Positions 9,910 through 21,900 of a stretch of DNA of 64,000 bases are shown in pieces. The position numbers were made by a program, and so were the translations under genes. The stretch comes from Euclidia mi (Eukaryota; Arthropoda; Insecta; Lepidoptera; Erebidae): contig OX123190.2 in the NCBI GenBank assembly GCA_944739405.2, positions 60,593,805-60,657,804 on the forward strand, given 5' to 3'. Every line of letters begins with the position of its first letter. Position 1 is the first letter of the stretch. Below the pieces are notes generated by a model. That model searched no databases. It was not told the DNA's origin and saw only the letters and a program-made list of their open reading frames with translations.

Positions 9910-10866
9910 CCCTAGAGTACTAATCTTATTTTTTACTGCTTAATACTAATGATCGCTCCGGAGGCTACTTCATAAATGATACAAGATTTTAGAAAGACTT
10001 TTCTACTAAAAATTGTTTTAAATTTAACAAAATAATGAAGAAAGACCTTGTTTCTTTAAATGCAATGGCACATTTTCTTTAAAATTATAATTTCAGACTT
10101 AAAGTCAACCTTAAGTCTAACGTAACCCTTGTTTGAACAGTCTTTAGAATAATAATAATAATAAATAAAAAGTCACATGTAGCCTCTAATTTAGTATCTA
10201 AATTAAGTATTTTTTAAATGTTAAATCACATAAAAGTAAAATTACTATTGTAATTATAATATATTTGGCTTGACAGTAAATTAAAATCAGACTATATTTT
10301 TCTATCATAATTACAGCAGTTTGGATCAAGATTGGGTTTGTAGAGCGGCTTCTAACTCGGCGCTTGTGCTTGCTTGTATTTGAGATGTTTGAGGAGGTAA
10401 ATCATGATTGTTCGGAGCAATATATTGAAGATCATCTTCAAGCTGGCACGTAGGATCAGGCACACTGTCGTCCGAATCGTAATCCTCAATGTAATGTTCA
10501 GTTTCACTGTCCGATTTTTCGTTTTCCAAATATTTCTTTATCTGGTTCTCATCGAGATTCATCTATGAAACAAAATAACCAATTCCTAGTTAAATCAAAA
10601 AAATAAATAAAGAGATAATTGCAAAAAACTAAGAAACGGGATTGGTAAAAAACTTACCCTTAATACTAATGATCGCCTCCCAGGCGAACGTGAGGTCAAT
10701 AACTCGATACCTGCGTATTCCCCGCTGAACCCGTGACCACTCTCCACTGCGTCACGGGATGCACTGTATTGGCGCGAACGCATCCCGCTATACATAGAAG
10801 TAATTTAAAAATATTCTCAAAAATCAACCGAACGTGGCCTCTGAGGCGATGATTAGTATTCTAGGG
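9910..10866 (-). mobile_element. Deleted piggyBac-like element
   Basis: The ends are CCCTAGAGTACTAATC (9910-9925) and, inverted, CCCTAGAATACTAATC (10866-10851): 16 bp with one mismatch and the CCCTAG tip seen in piggyBac. Subterminal copies of 'TAATACTAATGATCGC' lie near both ends (about 9945 and 10661). Inside, on the minus strand, is the beginning of a transposase gene. The flanks are CTAA and CTAG rather than a clean TTAA duplication. At 957 bp the element lacks the catalytic domain and would need a transposase in trans. Confidence 0.6.
10326..10562 (-). pseudogene. piggyBac transposase N-terminal acidic region
   Basis: A 78-residue frame beginning MNLDENQIKKYLENEKSD and continuing with a strongly acidic stretch (SETEHYIEDYDSDDSVPDP), the usual start of piggyBac transposases, then a Gln/Thr/Ser-rich tail and a stop. 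The DDD catalytic core is missing. The ATG follows directly on an AG acceptor (10563-10564, preceded by TTTGTTTCAT). A GTAAGT donor lies at 10657-10652, so a 95-bp intron in the 5' UTR is likely. It sits at the expected place behind the element's right end. Family assignment rests on the acidic N-terminus plus the terminal repeats. Confidence 0.55.
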
Positions 10867-13800
10867 CTAGATTAATGATTATCGGAACCGACTTTTGCTG
10901 TTGTTACTTGTTTTTCTAAGTGATCGTGTGTTACATGCATTGTTGCTTAGGTTTTCTAGAGTACAACAGTTTAGCGATATACATAAAAAACCTAGTTCAA
11001 TGTTGTTGAGGTTTTATGTTGTACTTGATGTATGAGCCTTCAGAGGCTCAATAGATTTTCTAGTAACACCGAAAATATTGTTCATTCGTATGAAACTGGA
11101 GAATCGAAATTGGTAACATCCGCCAGAACAATTACCTACAGGGGTTCGTACGAGTGCATCGTGGACTTTTTCTTTTATAGCAACTAAAATAGTGATGTAT
11201 AAAATTGCATTCATTTTACCGTAGAATGATGCCTTTGCAAGTTGCCTGCCATAGGAGATGCCTTTATCGATCAGAAGATACGGCCAACTGATGATGATAA
11301 TGAGTATTTTGCCTTAGTCTGTGGAAAAGAACTGAATGGACTAGGTGAAAGATAAAGGTAAGCTACAATTATATGACCTCTACCAACACGTCACCAAAAC
11401 TAAAATAAACAAACAAAGAACTCTGCAAGTGTGTCACTACTTCATTACTACCGCGCCTACCAATCTCCTTCCCATGAAACCCATATAAGAAAACTTCCAA
11501 GTGAGTCGGCGAAGTAAATTCATAACAACATTTGGAGACAACAAGCAAGTCATTGTCTGGAAAAACTTTCGTTGCGACCAACTTGTGCGAACTTGTGTAG
11601 TTCTCTGCAAGGTTTTGTATTAAGGTTTCTTTTTACGAGTAATGTGTACAGTAACCCGTGGGTAAATAAACTGCTATGAGCGTTAAATACTTCTAAGAAA
11701 CTCCAATTAGTATTTACTACTTATACAAACACACTTATATTTTGTAAAAAATTAAGAATATCATCTCATCTGGATAAAATGATTGAAGGAATCTTTGGTT
11801 GGACGTTTGTTGGCTGTGAACTGAGTGTATTAGTAAGTAAAACAGTGAACCACGTACGCAAGCACAAACCGTTATTTTAATTACTAGAAAATTGGATATT
11901 TGTGTGGTAGAGTTTTCTTAAAAATATTCCCTGCTGTATTCACGGAATGACACGATAACAATTATAAAAATATACTTAATATACTTATTAATGAATAACA
12001 AAACATCGGCGGTGACTAAACTTACTGTCTGTTAAACATGACTCATTGAATTTGCGAACACAGTGTATTCTGAAACGTTGAACTTCCGACACTTCAAGCT
12101 TTTAAACGTAAACGTTGGTATTATACTTCGAATATAGGACGACGCATGTCCGCACAGCAAACTAATATCATTTAAACATTAGTACGTGCAACGACAATAT
12201 TATATAAACATTAAAAGTATTTTCTCTCTCAAACATAATATTTTTGGCATTATAATCTTATACAAACCGATCTAGTACGGATTCAATACTTATAAGACTT
12301 CAATCTTACAGCAAATTATATCACCATCCACGCATGAGACTGCTGAGTAAAGTAATTTAGAGAGTTCGGTCTGCTATTATGTATGAAGATGGTTTCAATT
12401 TAGCAGCGGGTACAATTGTTGGGCTCCAATAATTAACGTGGAACCCTTATGTAGCGATGTTATAATAATATGCATAATAGTGATTTTAAATATTCATACT
12501 GATATCACTCGATCACTGATAATTTTTCTTACGGGTGATTCTACGACCACGACTGGTATAACCCACGCAGAACAAAATGGAAGCTATTTTTCAGAAAACT
12601 AGGAGTCGGGACCCATTACATAAAGTCAACATTTAATTTTGGGCGTACCTTATGCACATGAAGTGTATATAGTTTAATAAATTAATCGTATTTGAGGTAA
12701 TTCTCGAAATTGCAAGTGCGGTTCCCGTCTACGTAATGTTTAATTTCTCGTTTAGACAACGCAGTATTATGATGCCTTACCCTGACTTTATTTTAAGCAA
12801 TATTATCAATGCAAACAAAGACAGAGTGTTATATGGCAATATTTTAAGCAATATTATCAATGCAAACAAAGACAGAGTACTATATGGCAATAGACCCTAA
12901 TATTTGTGATGTATCATATATCGAACCCGAGAACCTCATGATCAGCAGTCACTTACACTACCACTGACCCACAGACTGAGACAGTCGCAAAATATACACA
13001 TGAAGACATAGACCATTCATAATACTTCAATACCACTATTGTCATTTATCCGCAGTTCCCACCGTCATATTTTTGATTCCGGAAACGCTGGTGTATTCAT
13101 GATCACGAAGAGTTAACCATTTAACGGCGATGATGGTATTAAACGCGTCAAACCCACCAGCTTGTTGGCAATATATTGTGTGCTTTATATCCAAATTTCG
13201 GTCGTATTCTGTGGCTACATCGATGATATATTCTGTGTGAATGTGATTTGCCGAACGGCATTTGAGCGTTACTCATTATGTCGTGTTTAATATTCGGTTA
13301 CAATATGATATGTAATACTCCAAGGCTCTCATAAGCAACGCTTTGCTCTGAGTACTATCGTCTCATATAACTATTCTTACACGTGTTCACGATTTGCGGT
13401 GGTTTCTTTACGGAAAACCACATCTGAGATTATGATTAAAACTCAAAGGCCAAGTTACAACTTGGCCTCGGTAGGGCTAGGTTTAAATTAGGTATTAAAA
13501 TATGTAGACATAATTTAAAACCATAAATTAAAAAATAATAGTACTAATATATATATTTGTTGAAATGCAAAAATAAAATATCATTGAAATTAGATATTGG
13601 TCATTTTCAAATAATAGTCACATTCAATTTCAGTAATACAAGCAACGTACGAACGAATTTGCTACATTTATTCATGGAATGAATTTTAAGGGTCGTATAC
13701 CACGCTTAATTTGTTGAAGAAGATATGTAAAGAAAGTTATTATTTAATAATAATAATAATAAAAGTCAACAGACGCAATTTTTCTTAGCTAAATGTTGTA

Positions 13801-13995
13801 TTGATTTATTTTAATATTGCTGAGGCTTTATACTATATGTATTACATACGTGATAAACGCAATTGTGGAAATTAATAATATCACAAACTTCTTTAAAAAC
13901 CAAAAAGAAAAACACAATAAATTTTATATAAAGAAACCAAAATGACATCAAGTGTCAAATATGTAAACAAAGTAAATAAAGTAAATACGAATATA
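10867..13995. other. Unassigned AT-rich DNA
   Basis: About 3.1 kb with no protein-like frame and no repeat I recognise, apart from the 51-bp tandem duplication (12790-12891) and a (TAA)n run at about 13745-13761. It could be intronic or intergenic host DNA. Confidence 0.4.
12790..12891. repeat. 51-bp tandem duplication
   Basis: Two adjacent 51-bp units, 12790-12840 and 12841-12891, start ATTTTAAGCAATATTATC and end ATATGGCAAT. They differ only at two positions near the end (GTGTTA against GTACTA), so the duplication is recent compared with its surroundings. Confidence 0.9.
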
Positions 13996-14006
13996 ACTAA
14001 GAAAAA

Positions 14007-14354
14007 ATGTTGACTAAAGCCAGAGCAGCGGCACAAATAAGAGCCCCGGACTCGTCACTCAGCTCCGCCTCGCAGCCGCCGGCGCCAGCAGTGCCAGCCA
14101 CTGCTGAGGCGTCGAGCTCATCGAGTGATAAGTATTTTTCCCCGCCGACGACACCAACACCAGCGCGCCGCCGGGGAAGAGGCCGGCCACCGTCACGCTT
14201 GGGACCCCGAGACCCATCGGTTTCGAACAGGGCCCCCGCTGCCGGTGGTGATGTGCGCCGCATGAGATGGACTCAATCGATGAATGAGAACGTCTGTACG
14301 GGTTCTTGTTGTTATGGTGATATGGATAGTATTTTTACAGTAATACAAACGTAG
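14007..14354 (+). pseudogene. N-terminal piece of a retrotransposon-like polyprotein
   Basis: This 115-codon frame is sharply GC-rich against AT-rich surroundings. It starts MLTKARAAAQIRAPDSS, has a Ser/Ala/Pro-rich low-complexity part, an AT-hook-like basic patch (ARRRGRGRPPSRLG, about residues 53-66) and a short block RRMRWTQSMNENV (about 84-96). I associate that block with the N-terminal domain of several insect non-LTR polyproteins. The sequence after residue 96 is cysteine-rich and no longer looks related, so the copy is probably cut there. The alternative is a host exon encoding a nuclear protein. The ATG at 14007 has a reasonable context (AAAAAATGT). Confidence 0.4.
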
Positions 14355-14986
14355 AGAAATTTCGTACTCAGTAATATGGTATACGACACAGTATGTAGAT
14401 TCGAATCTGAGAAAGTATTTAAGTGGTCACAAAACAACAACCAACATTTAGAAGCATGAAATTCTTTAGCCTTAGCTACATTTTATACAATAACTTATTT
14501 TTGTATAAAATGTCAGAGAACATACTGAACAAATTATTCAGATAAAAGCAGTCCCGACACAATCTAGCTGCCCATTCTAATCATTAATGTTCTAATCATT
14601 AATTGCGGTATCGTCGTAGGGTTACTGCACAATCGCGTTTTGCGAGAGATATTTCGGCAAGAGGCAGCCACATTTTATATGCCAATAAGCTAAGCCCGCG
14701 GTAATACCTGCGTTATTTGGGGCTACTGCCTAGCTCCCGTGGCTCATAGCGTGATGTTATTAATAGCCTTATGCTATAAATAAAATCACACTACGAGCCA
14801 CGCTAGGCTACCCACCAAAAAAAAAGATTCAAAACGGACCAGTAGTCGGCTCTCACACTATTACGCTGTAAAGAGATAATTATCTCTCGGCTATCTATGT
14901 GTTTGAATAATGGTTGGAATAAAGCAAATGAAATGAAAATGCAGTGAAAATAGGTATTACTTTGTCTTAGCTCATAAAACATAACT
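14355..14986. other. Unassigned DNA with a dispersed repeat fragment
   Basis: No gene seen. About 14685-14765 (minus strand) shares the words 'TGAGCCACGGG' and 'AATAACGC.GGT.TTACCGCGG' with 39945-40010 and 42425-42495 (plus strand), so it is part of a dispersed repeat whose class I do not know. Confidence 0.4.
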
Positions 14987-15052
14987 AGTTCATTGAAATG
15001 TTAATTTTTTTTTGGGTGCTAAGCCCAAAAAAAATTAACATTTCAATGAACT
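14987..15052. repeat. Near-perfect 30-bp hairpin
   Basis: The arms 14987-15016 (AGTTCATTGAAATG followed by TTAA, a T run and GGG) and 15024-15052 are complementary except for one extra T in the left arm. The loop is TGCTAAG. It directly precedes the foldback repeat at 15058. Confidence 0.9.
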
Positions 15053-15057
15053 TGCTT

Positions 15058-15500
15058 TTGTCAGAAGACGCAATTTTATTTTATAGATGTCTAGAGGGGG
15101 CTAGTATCATGTTAAATCCAAGTTTGTGGGGTCGCAGCCCTTGTCCTGTGGCGAACTATATCTCTGCGCATCTGAAGTTAATAGTTTGCCCAGCCTGATG
15201 ATACTGCAATGTGTTCTGCTATGCCTAAATGTACTGAGATATGTAAAGATATAACTTTTTATTTTAAGCTTTATGACAAAAGTTTCAGGACCAAAGTTGT
15301 CGAGAATTTAATTTGCAACAAAAACCTCTTTCACATATTCGTTGTGCGGCCAATAGTTTAACAGATAATCAAGAAAAATCAGCACCTGTACTCTTTGCAA
15401 GATGGTGGCCGCGGGACAAGAGGTACGACCCCACAAATTTGGATCAAGCTTTACACTAGCCCTCCCTACACATCTGTAAAATAAAATTGCGTCCTCTGAT
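15058..15500. repeat. Inverted pair of a 125-bp repeat (foldback)
   Basis: Positions 15058-15180 (plus) and 15500-15373 (minus) are diverged copies sharing 'GCAATTTTATTTTA.AGATG', 'GGGCTAGT' and 'TTTGTGGGGTCG'. Both copies keep an open frame reading LSEDAILFYRC and LWGR..CP, with differences compatible with coding, but the frames are short. It may be a foldback transposon or the ends of a longer deleted one. Confidence 0.65.
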
Positions 15501-17184
15501 AAATGCAACCCTAAATGTAACTTTTCGATGGACTAAACGATTTCTGTTGTTTTTTTGTAAGTAATTGTTTTTTTTATAAAGACTTACTTTCTATTTCCTT
15601 GCCAGTTATTTTAGTATTGTTATAACTACTTTGAATTCCCTCAATGTCAGCCTTAGTAATTTGACTAATTACTAAATGATTCATTGACCTCTAACAGTGA
15701 CATAATTACTTCAATTGACGGCAATCAACGACAAAGTATCATTAAAGTTTTGAAAGTACTTATTCTTATTCTCAAACGACCTTCAGACAGACAGACACCT
15801 TGTAACACAGTCATTTTGTGCCCAAAATAAACTCGGTCGATAGAGACGTTTTTCTATACAGTTCGAAAAGTATTGTACAGAAGTAACATTATAACGATGA
15901 GACCAATACCGTTGTATAAAGTTTAAAAAGTAACCAAATTTAAAGCTGCAAAGCGAAGAGGCGTAGTACTTATTTAAAAAGTTTTCCATTCACAGCCCTG
16001 GCTCCATCAATAATTGATCGTTCGAACTGAGGCGGGAAATAAGATCCCACCTGGCGTATTATCTTTCAGGCCCTGATAAACGAAAGGATTTGATATAAAG
16101 CCGCTGACTATTGTAGTCTTCGCTTAAGTAAGGGGTACGTAGGGTACGCCGACATTGTTCAAGCAATCGTTATGTACGCCTGATTAATCGTGGGATGTCG
16201 TTTAGAGTTGCGAAGTAAATTGATTTTGTATTTCTTTTAGGTGAAAGAATTGAGTAGCAACGCTCTGTTAACAAGAGGGCTGTTTTCGTGATATTACGAG
16301 GGTATAGATGCTATTCATGCAACGACGGTGTATAATAAACTGTGGGCTTTACATTGTATATGACATTGCATGTATGTCGTATCAAGTGTTCTTGCTTCTG
16401 ACTACCATACTCGACTGGAAATTGTTGCACTTATAACTGTGAAAAGTCCACAGTAGTATTCCAAGTAACCTTTAAATTTTAATAGCATTATTTTAATAAC
16501 TACGAACAAAACGCTACAGCTCCGATAGCGTAGCATTCGTCCAAAGAATGAGGACGCTGACAAAAACCTTTGCTACAGATGCACAATGAAAAGCTACGGC
16601 CATGCTAACGTAGAATGTGCATCAGACGCCTTTGATGAAAAATAAATTAATATTAGTTATACTAAAGCAGGCATTTTCAGCAGGTAACTCACTCTCTTCC
16701 TTCAAATCTTCAAAGCCCGATATCTTGGCTACTACCCAAATTTAACACCTACTTCGTGGTTTCATTTACCCCAGATGACCTGAAATATGACTTTTTCAAG
16801 GGATAGATTAAAATAGTATGTGTGACTAATAAAGTTATAATACGCGCTACGTCGCATGTGGCTGATTGTTTAGTAATGAGAATGGCCCCATTCTTATATT
16901 AATAAATATTGTATGACACACGCCACGTCAGTTTGCGTAAATTAGTATTTCCATCATAAAAACTTTGTTTGGATAGCATGCATTAAAATGCAAGTTTTAA
17001 TGATTTATTGCCAATTATAGCAATACTAAAATCACATATGCACGAGTTTTACCGCAACTAGTATGCGGTTTTAAATTTATTTGATGTAAATAATAAATAG
17101 AACTGAATGCGTAGACGGTGATGGTAGTGATATTTGGTACGCATTTTGGCTGTATCGAGAATATTATAACGACCCACTTGCTTA
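15501..17184. other. Unassigned AT-rich DNA
   Basis: No gene or known element identified. Around 16508-16630 there are short complementary words (GCTACAG/CTGTAGC-like, TGCACA/TGTGCA) that could be a worn inverted-repeat element, but I could not define ends. Confidence 0.3.
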
Positions 17185-17267
17185 TTATTTGTTGTCCTAT
17201 TTAGAAATAGTTCTAAATCAGACAACAAATAAGTTAGTAAGCCTTTAAGTTAAATAGGCTTACTAAC
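17185..17267. repeat. Two adjacent hairpins
   Basis: Hairpin 1 pairs TTATTTGTTGTC (17185-17196) with GACAACAAATAA (17221-17232), with extra internal pairing TTTAGAA/TTCTAAA. Hairpin 2 starts at the very next base and pairs GTTAGTAAGCC (17233-17243) with GGCTTACTAAC (17257-17267). Confidence 0.85.
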
Positions 17268-17429
17268 TGATTTTCGACGGTTGTAGAGCCTTGCTGATTT
17301 CGGCGTAAATGGGCCGGCTCGACCGGGGAAGTACTACCCTCTCACAGAATATCGACGTAAAGTAACAGTAGGACTCTATACTGTTGCCTTTCGTTTGGTG
17401 ACTGAAAGGCCTCATCCCTTAGCCTTAAG

Positions 17430-17812
17430 GCAGCGTTAGCCTAGTAGAGATACGATCGGACTGCCATGCAGAGGGTATCGGGTTCGAATCCACGGCGCGC
17501 ACAAATGACTTTTCGAAGTTAAGTGCGTATTAAATTATTAATTATCGCTTGTCCCATGCCTCGGAGAGCACGTTAAACCGTCGTTTCCGGCGGTTCCGGC
17601 TGTTATGAAGATCTTTGACAGTCGTTTCGGGGAGTCAGTACCCTCAAATAAACTGATACTGGTCTAAACCATGGAATATCGCTATCCCTTTGAGTTGTGG
17701 AGGTCAGCCGCAGTCGCTCTGTGGAAAAGTAGATATGCTGTCATATCTGGTTAGATACTGGTCTAACGGACCCCGAGCTCTAAGGCGTGTAAATCTTGAA
17801 TGCAACTGGGTT
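17430..17812 (+). mobile_element. SINE family a, copy 1
   Basis: A tRNA-like head with an A-box-like TAGCCTAGTAGAG and B box GGTTCGAATCC, then a 300-bp body with 'CTCGGAGAGCACGTTAAACCG', 'GATCTTTGACAGTCG', 'AAACCATGGAATA' and 'CTCTGTGGAAAAG'. It ends at an ATC/GAT trinucleotide tail. Other copies lie at 18050-18330 (plus, no head), 36998-37150 (minus, tail half) and 43572-43907 (minus). Confidence 0.75.
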
Positions 17813-17864
17813 ATCATCATCATCATCACCCTAGCGTTATCGCTAGGGTGATGATGATGATGAT
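17813..17864. repeat. Perfect 24-bp palindrome at the SINE tail
   Basis: The arms 17813-17836 and 17841-17864 are exactly complementary around the 4-nt loop TTAT. Each arm contains CCCTAGCG or CGCTAGGG plus five GAT/ATC units. 'CCTAGCGTTATC' is also the tail of the family-a SINE at 43572, so the palindrome looks like two SINE tails joined head to head. Confidence 0.9.
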
Positions 17865-18049
17865 GACTGGAAGGCCACATCCCCTTTTCCATCTCCCTCG
17901 TCCCGCTCGTCCTTTTCCGATTCAGGTCGACAACGCACTTGTGACTCCTCAGGAGTTGACCGCGTCTATGGGCGGTGATAATCATTTACCATCAGGTGGT
18001 TGTTTGCGTCTATGCCTTTTAAATACATATCGAGTTCAAACCTACGGTT

Positions 18050-18330
18050 TGCACCACTGAATTTTCGAAATTATGTGCGTATTGATTTTTAGTATCGCCT
18101 GCGCCGTGTCTCGGAGAGCATGTAAAGCCGTCGATCCCGTCTGTCATGATGATCTTTGACAGTTGTCGTTATAGGCAGTCAGTGCCTCTGAATAAAATGA
18201 AACTATTTTAAACCATGGAATAACGCTTCTTGACTTGCGGTGGTTAAAAAGGCAGCCACTCTGTGGAAAAGCTAATTTAGTCAGATCTGGTTAGACTTCA
18301 TACGACAAGTTGCTCTAGTTTAAACATAAT
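18050..18330 (+). mobile_element. SINE family a, copy 2 (partial)
   Basis: It carries the body words 'GTCTCGGAGAGCATGTAAAGCCG', in two parts, 'GATCTTTGACAGTTG', 'AAACCATGGAATAACGC' and 'CTCTGTGGAAAAG' in the same order as copy 1, but no tRNA head. The stretch before it (17870-18010) is a CT-rich sequence that resembles 41130-41285. Confidence 0.65.
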
Positions 18331-18633
18331 ATTTTTTGGGCGGTAGGTGTCAAAAAGTTAACAGCTGATAAAAAATATCAAGTTTTTATTTAATTAATTT
18401 AAAGCATAAAAGTACGTTTTTACTATTGTTTTATCATAAAATACAGTACTTACATGACAGTTTTGTATATGTAATAAGCATCTGATAAATTCCACCACCT
18501 GCCAGCACTTCACATACTTATACACACTTCCAATCTCAAAACATATTGAAGAATCCTTGAAAAACAACAATGGCACAGCTTGCTGATATCAAAATGGTTC
18601 AGAATAGTCTGGACGAGTCCTACTGAAGGAGAA

Positions 18634-18955
18634 TGGCGGAGCTGGAGGCACAACTACAAGTTGCTGGTCCGGCAAAGGAAACGGTCGCGAAGGTAGCCAA
18701 GGAATTCCGTACCTTTAGAGAACTAATGTTCTCAATGCTCAGCCTCTTGCGCAAACAAGTCAACGAATGTTGCCATAGCATTGATGCTATAGAGACTAGG
18801 CACAGGCGCAAGGCTCTTATATTTCACGGGGTTCCAGAGGACGAGAAAGAGGACTGCAGGGCTTAGGTTCTGAATATTGTTCACCGTCTAGCACTTCCCA
18901 CTGTGGCGGCACCGGACATAAATGTTTGTCATAGAATTGGATCGCTCAAGATGAT
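18634..18955 (+). pseudogene. LINE ORF1 fragment (coiled coil and start of RRM)
   Basis: Frame 18633-18866 reads MAELEAQLQVAGPAKETV, a short coiled-coil region, then KALIFHGVPEDEKEDC, which matches the start of the RNA-binding domain of an ORF1 (nucleic-acid chaperone) protein. After a stop it continues DINVCHRIGS to about 18950. The same domains occur at 25797-26357 in element F. The fragment is cut on its 3' side just before the 5' UTR of element B, so B may have landed in it. Confidence 0.65.
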
Positions 18956-18999
18956 AGTCACATTCATTTACGCGTGTTTTCTTCCATAGATTTAACATT

Positions 19000-21900
19000 T
19001 TCTTTTTGTTTGTTTTTCGTACTAGCCGCCGTTTACCCTCACTTATAATTTGTTAATCAATTTTGGTTTGATACCTAATTTTGTTTACTCCGATGAACTG
19101 ACAATATTAACATGACAAGTCTGACAACAGCTGTCAATAGTGTCAATGCGATGCGTTCGGAAACGTTTTATTGTTCTTTTGTTCAAGGAGCTTTTGTTAT
19201 TTAGTTTAATTTATGTGAGCTGGCGGGTGGTGCAGAGATGTGTAGTTCACTTGTTAATTAGAATTACTTTTTTTCTTCTTCCTGTTATATTCTTGATAAT
19301 TAGGTATATATTATTAAGTATATTAGTATTATTTTATATATTTTATATTTTATTCAATGGATTATTCTTCGGATGACGATGCATATCTGTCTGCCACTGA
19401 ATTAACTGACAATGATAGTTTTTGTTCCACTGAAGGCACCTTGGGTGACTGCTTGCGACAATCCTTTGTTACTCAGCAATTCCAGCCATTGCTAAATATT
19501 TGTCACATAAATGCACAAAGCATACCCAGTCATCACAATGACTTACTGGAAACATTTACCGGTACTAATATGCACGCCGTCCTGATTTCAGAGAGTTGGC
19601 TAAAACCTGAACTACTCTCTACGTCTTACTCCCTACCCAGCTTCGTTTTAATATGGAATGACCGTACTGGCCGGAGAGGGGGTGGTGTCGCTATTTATCT
19701 CTGCAGTGCCATTCCCTTTAAAATTATTGCGTCCTCACCGGCTTTTTCATCTGCAGAATATCTATTTCTGGAAATCGACGTCAAGGGGGCTAAAGCCGTT
19801 CTTGGCGTGTTCTATTGTCCACCGGCTCTTGATTATTTCTCCACTATCGAGCCGATACTGGAATCTTTAGGGTCAGAGTATGAACATCACATCATCATGG
19901 GCGACTTCAACACTAACCTCCATTTTCCCCAATCCAGTCGTTCCCGTAATCTCCTCGATATCATTGAGTCAGCCAACCTCCACATCCTGCCACTACAACC
20001 CACTCACCACAACACTGATGGGGAGGATACGTAGCCACGTACTTGATAATCACGTCTACTCCTGCCCTAGTTTCCCTAAATGGACATTTTCCCTGGTTTT
20101 TTCCCGTCACGACCTTGTTTTCCTTTCATACCGCCTAAAACCTCCCAAATCCTTGCCTAAAGTTTTGCACAAGCGTTGTTTTGATCGTATGGATTTAGGC
20201 AAACTCCGTGAAGATGCGGCTAATCTTAACTGGGAAGTTATGGAGGGTTCCTCGACGATAGACGAAAAAGTTCGCATTTTTAATAATAGTGTCTGTCAAC
20301 TATATGATGCCCATGCCCCCATACGAATAGTTAAATTAAAACGCCCACCGGCACCCTGGATTACTAAGGGTGTGCGCATGGCAATGAGGCGTGGGTATGT
20401 ATCGGGCCTTCCGGATCTATAAAAGGGACCGATGTGATGAGAACTGGAACCTGTTCAAGTCTGCAAGGAATCGGTAATAGTAATCAGATGGTACGCAACG
20501 CTAAACGCCAACACATTCTACATAATTTTTCTTCCTCATCCCCTGCCGATATCTGGAAGTTCCTTAGAACTCTAGGTATCGGCAAACAGCGACGTGTTAG
20601 CTGTCTTGGGACACTCAGTCTGGATGACATCAATACACATTTCACAACCACCACTACATTAGATCATCAGACTGAGTGTCTCACAGTGAATTACTTAGCT
20701 TCTTTAACCCGACCCAACATAGATTCCTTTCACTTTTCTCCACTAGCCCCGGATGAGATCAAAAAGATAATCCTTTCTATAAAGTCCAATGCTGTGGGAT
20801 GCGACGACATCAGCCGGCGCATGATCACTGCTATCTTAGACCAACTCCTTCTAGCCATCTCCCACATCATAAACTTTTCCCTTACTACTGGCACCTTCCC
20901 AGCCCTGTGGCGTAAAGCTTATATCTCTATTCTTCCTTTCTTGTCCAAAGTCCTAGAGTCCTGTGTCCAAAGCCAATTGTCTAGATTTGTTTTTTCAAAT
21001 AACTTATTAAGCCCGTACCAATCTGGTTTCAGGCCTGGACACAGTACTACAACCGCCCTTCTCAAAGTGACTGGCGATATTAGGGAGGGCATGGAGAACA
21101 CCAAAGTCACTGTGTTGGCTTTGGTCGATTTTTCGAATACCTTTAATACCGTCAGTCACGATGTCCTGCTGTCCCTCCTTACCCATCTTAAGATCTCATC
21201 CGAAGCTCTGGATTGGTTCTCAAGTTATCTTCGAGGACGCCAGCAGTCTGCCCGCCTCGACGAGTCATCATCGAAGTGGCGTGACAATAACTCTGGTGTT
21301 CCTCAAGGCGGTGTTCTTGCTCCTTTATTATTTTCTATCTTTTTTAATCTCCTAACTCAAAATCTTCAATGCGCTTATCATCTGTATGCCGATGACTTGC
21401 AGATATACTCTCAGGCATCCGTTGAGGACGTTCCATCCGCAATTCAGGAAGTTAACCGCGACCTAAGTGCCATACAGAGCTGGTCGGACAAGTTTGGATT
21501 GTGTGTAAATCCTAGCAAATGCCAAGGAATTATAATTGGTAGCCAATGGATGAAGATTAGACGTCTCCACCTTGCCACCACTAGTTTATGATGGTAACAT
21601 CATAGATATGTGCCTTGTAGTCAAGAACCTTGCCCTACATATGGACTGCACGTTAAGCTGGCGAAACTATGTCACTGAAACCAGTAAAAAGATTACGGGT
21701 ACTCTACGTGCAATCAATCGCCTAAGAAACTTCCTACCACCCAAAACTAAGACAATGCTTGTGCAAACTTTGGTATTTCCCTTGATCGACTATGGTGATG
21801 TATGCTACTATGACCTGAATGCAGATCTTCTTAACAAACTTGACCTTCTTCTCAATAACTGCATTCGATTATTTTCAATCTTCGCAAGTATGACCACGTG

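Noticed and set aside
17704..18060. Overlapping ORFs with a poly-His tract
   Set aside because: The His run is the ATC/GAT trinucleotide tail of a SINE read as codons; both strands show it because of the palindrome.
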